From Pedobacter sp. ASV28 (GTDB lineage Bacteria > Bacteroidota > Bacteroidia > Sphingobacteriales > Sphingobacteriaceae), in assembly GCF_016428855.1 (NCBI RefSeq), contig NZ_JAELTN010000024.1:1-64000 (forward strand): DNA of 64,000 nucleotides, in the 5' to 3' direction. Made by a program: the position numbers and the translations under genes. The first letter of the stretch is position 1; each line of letters opens with the position of its first letter. Positions 63,481 through 64,000 of this stretch are shown here, piece after piece. Below the pieces are notes generated by a model that did not search any database, was not told the origin of the DNA, and saw only the letters and a program-made list of their open reading frames with translations.

Positions 63481-63543
63481 ATCGGTTACCTATTCAGCTA
63501 CAATAATAAGGTAACCGGACAGGTAACCGAATAGGTAACCGAT
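63481..63543. repeat. GGTAACC iterons and flanking inverted repeat upstream of int
   Basis: Three direct copies of AGGTAACCG lie exactly 12 bases apart, with GGTAACC at 63510, 63522 and 63534. A fourth, inverted GGTTACC lies at 63484. ATCGGTTACCTATTC (63481-63495) and GAATAGGTAACCGAT (63529-63543) form a perfect 15-bp inverted repeat. They lie between the integrase start and the tRNA. They are probable arm-type binding sites for integrase or excisionase. Confidence 0.85.
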
Positions 63544-63607
63544 CCAGATAAAACCTATGAATGAAATAGTATGAAATTTTGGGGATTAAGCTGTTTTGTG
63601 GGGTATA

Positions 63608-63637
63608 AAAACAGAAAAAGCGCACTGTTGTGCGCTT
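63608..63637 (-). terminator. Terminator of tRNA-Lys
   Basis: On the minus strand AAGCGCAC pairs with GTGCGCTT (63618-63625 with 63630-63637) around a four-base loop, and a T-rich run follows. It starts just past the tRNA 3' end and serves as its terminator. Confidence 0.8.
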
Positions 63638-63641
63638 CTAG

Positions 63642-63714
63642 TGATCCCGCTGGGATTCGAACCCAGGACCACTACATTAAAAGTGTAATGCTCTACCAGC
63701 TGAGCTACGGAATC
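63642..63714 (-). tRNA. tRNA-Lys (UUU)
   Basis: 73 bases on the minus strand, starting GATTCCG and ending CGGGATCA. The acceptor stem pairs over 7 bp with one G-U; the D-arm has AGCTCAGCTGGTAGAGC; the anticodon loop is CTTTTAA with anticodon TTT; the T-arm has GGTTCGAATCC. CCA is not encoded. It faces away from the integrase with its 3' end toward the element, which is the usual layout for a tRNA attachment site. Confidence 0.97.
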
Positions 63715-63847
63715 TTCCTTTGTTCTAAGGAGGTGCAAATATAGAATTATCTTATTTTCATTGCAAATAAAAAAAGTGCTTTGTCTGTACTTTACTGATT
63801 TATAGGCAAATTATTTATTCTTACTTTCTTTAGCATGGCTATCTACC

Positions 63848-64000
63848 CTAAATCGTGCGCATGGAAGAACCTATATGTGTTAATATCTCTATACTTGGTG
63901 CCTCAATAAGCCCATGTTCGTCGCGCTCACGCTGAAAGGCCAAAAAAGAAGGCGTATTTAGTACTTCCTGTTGCATAGCTTCATCTGCATACATCGAATG
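63848..64000 (-). CDS. C-terminal fragment of a chromosomal gene
   Basis: 50 codons and a TAG stop at 63848-63850 run off the right edge. The visible end reads FLAFQRERDEHGLIEAPSIE and then ILTHIGSSMRTI. No family is recognised from so little. It lies on the far side of tRNA-Lys, so it is probably chromosomal flank and not part of the element. Confidence 0.65.
   Translation of the reverse strand, partial: HSMYADEAMQQEVLNTPSFLAFQRERDEHGLIEAPSIEILTHIGSSMRTI

Larger units (their letters stand above)
40224..63641 (+). mobile_element. Right part of an integrative and conjugative element (tra-int module)
   Basis: A continuous plus-strand series of conjugation genes in CTnDOT-like order (TraE, TraF, TraG, TraI-like, TraJ, TraK, TraL, TraM, TraN) is followed by DUF3945-like proteins, an excisionase-like protein and a convergent tyrosine recombinase beside tRNA-Lys. 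The right limit is placed at the tRNA 3' end. The left limit is unknown; 40224 is only the first gene with a tra-like setting, and the cargo genes to its left may belong to the same element. Relaxase and coupling-protein genes are not in the window. Confidence 0.85.

Overview
The window looks like the end of an assembled contig from a member of the Bacteroidota, most likely a Sphingobacteriaceae such as Pedobacter. The evidence is a FecR/SusC/SusD locus, a DUF6443-type RHS protein, a CTnDOT-like traE-to-traN conjugation cluster, a Bacteroidota tyrosine recombinase beside tRNA-Lys, and AT-rich promoters instead of Shine-Dalgarno sites. Bases 1-121 are not biological: they are a poly-C run followed by an error-containing Illumina P5/Nextera adapter. 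Real sequence starts at 122.

Layout. 122-1920: a truncated uncharacterised gene and a small membrane-anchored protein. 2134-6015 (minus): a large PD-(D/E)xK nuclease-like plus nSTAND-type NTPase protein with the architecture of an antiviral STAND sensor. 6154-16140: an anti-sigma FecR without its usual ECF sigma neighbour, a SusC/SusD nutrient-uptake pair, a TlpA-like thioredoxin protein, then a convergent minus-strand cassette (DUF6520-like peptide, membrane-anchored probable beta-propeller, MauE/DoxX-like redox membrane protein). 16933-24506: a poorly described accessory cluster with an RteC-like regulator, two tandem paralogous beta-helix/transmembrane proteins sharing an upstream element, a HEPN-domain protein, and an astacin metalloprotease fused to MABP-like domains. 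24918-36740: a polymorphic-toxin locus with a coiled-coil surface protein, two RHS-type giants, a PD-(D/E)xK toxin tail, a TPR-like immunity protein, a frameshifted gene remnant and a DUF416 protein. 37160-39957: a DUF6965 protein and a second nuclease-NTPase fusion.

40224-63641 is the right part of an integrative and conjugative element (ICE). It carries TraE, a 1,826-residue methylase/helicase, TraF, TraG (VirB4-like ATPase), TraI-like proteins, TraJ, TraK, TraL, TraM and TraN, all on the plus strand. These are followed by DUF3945-like proteins, small DNA-binding proteins (one excisionase-like) and, on the opposite strand, the integrase. The integrase lies beside tRNA-Lys(UUU), with 12-bp iterons between them. 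The tRNA and the partial gene after it are probably host chromosome.

How it fits together. The tra genes would build the mating channel and the integrase and excisionase would move the element. The defence-like, toxin and nutrient-uptake genes at 2-40 kb look like cargo. No relaxase, coupling protein or ParA is visible, so the element probably continues beyond the left contig end. No second copy of the tRNA 3' end was recognised by eye, so the left boundary is open. The least explained parts are the beta-helix pair with HEPN and astacin-MABP neighbours (18.2-24.5 kb) and the two nuclease-NTPase fusions.
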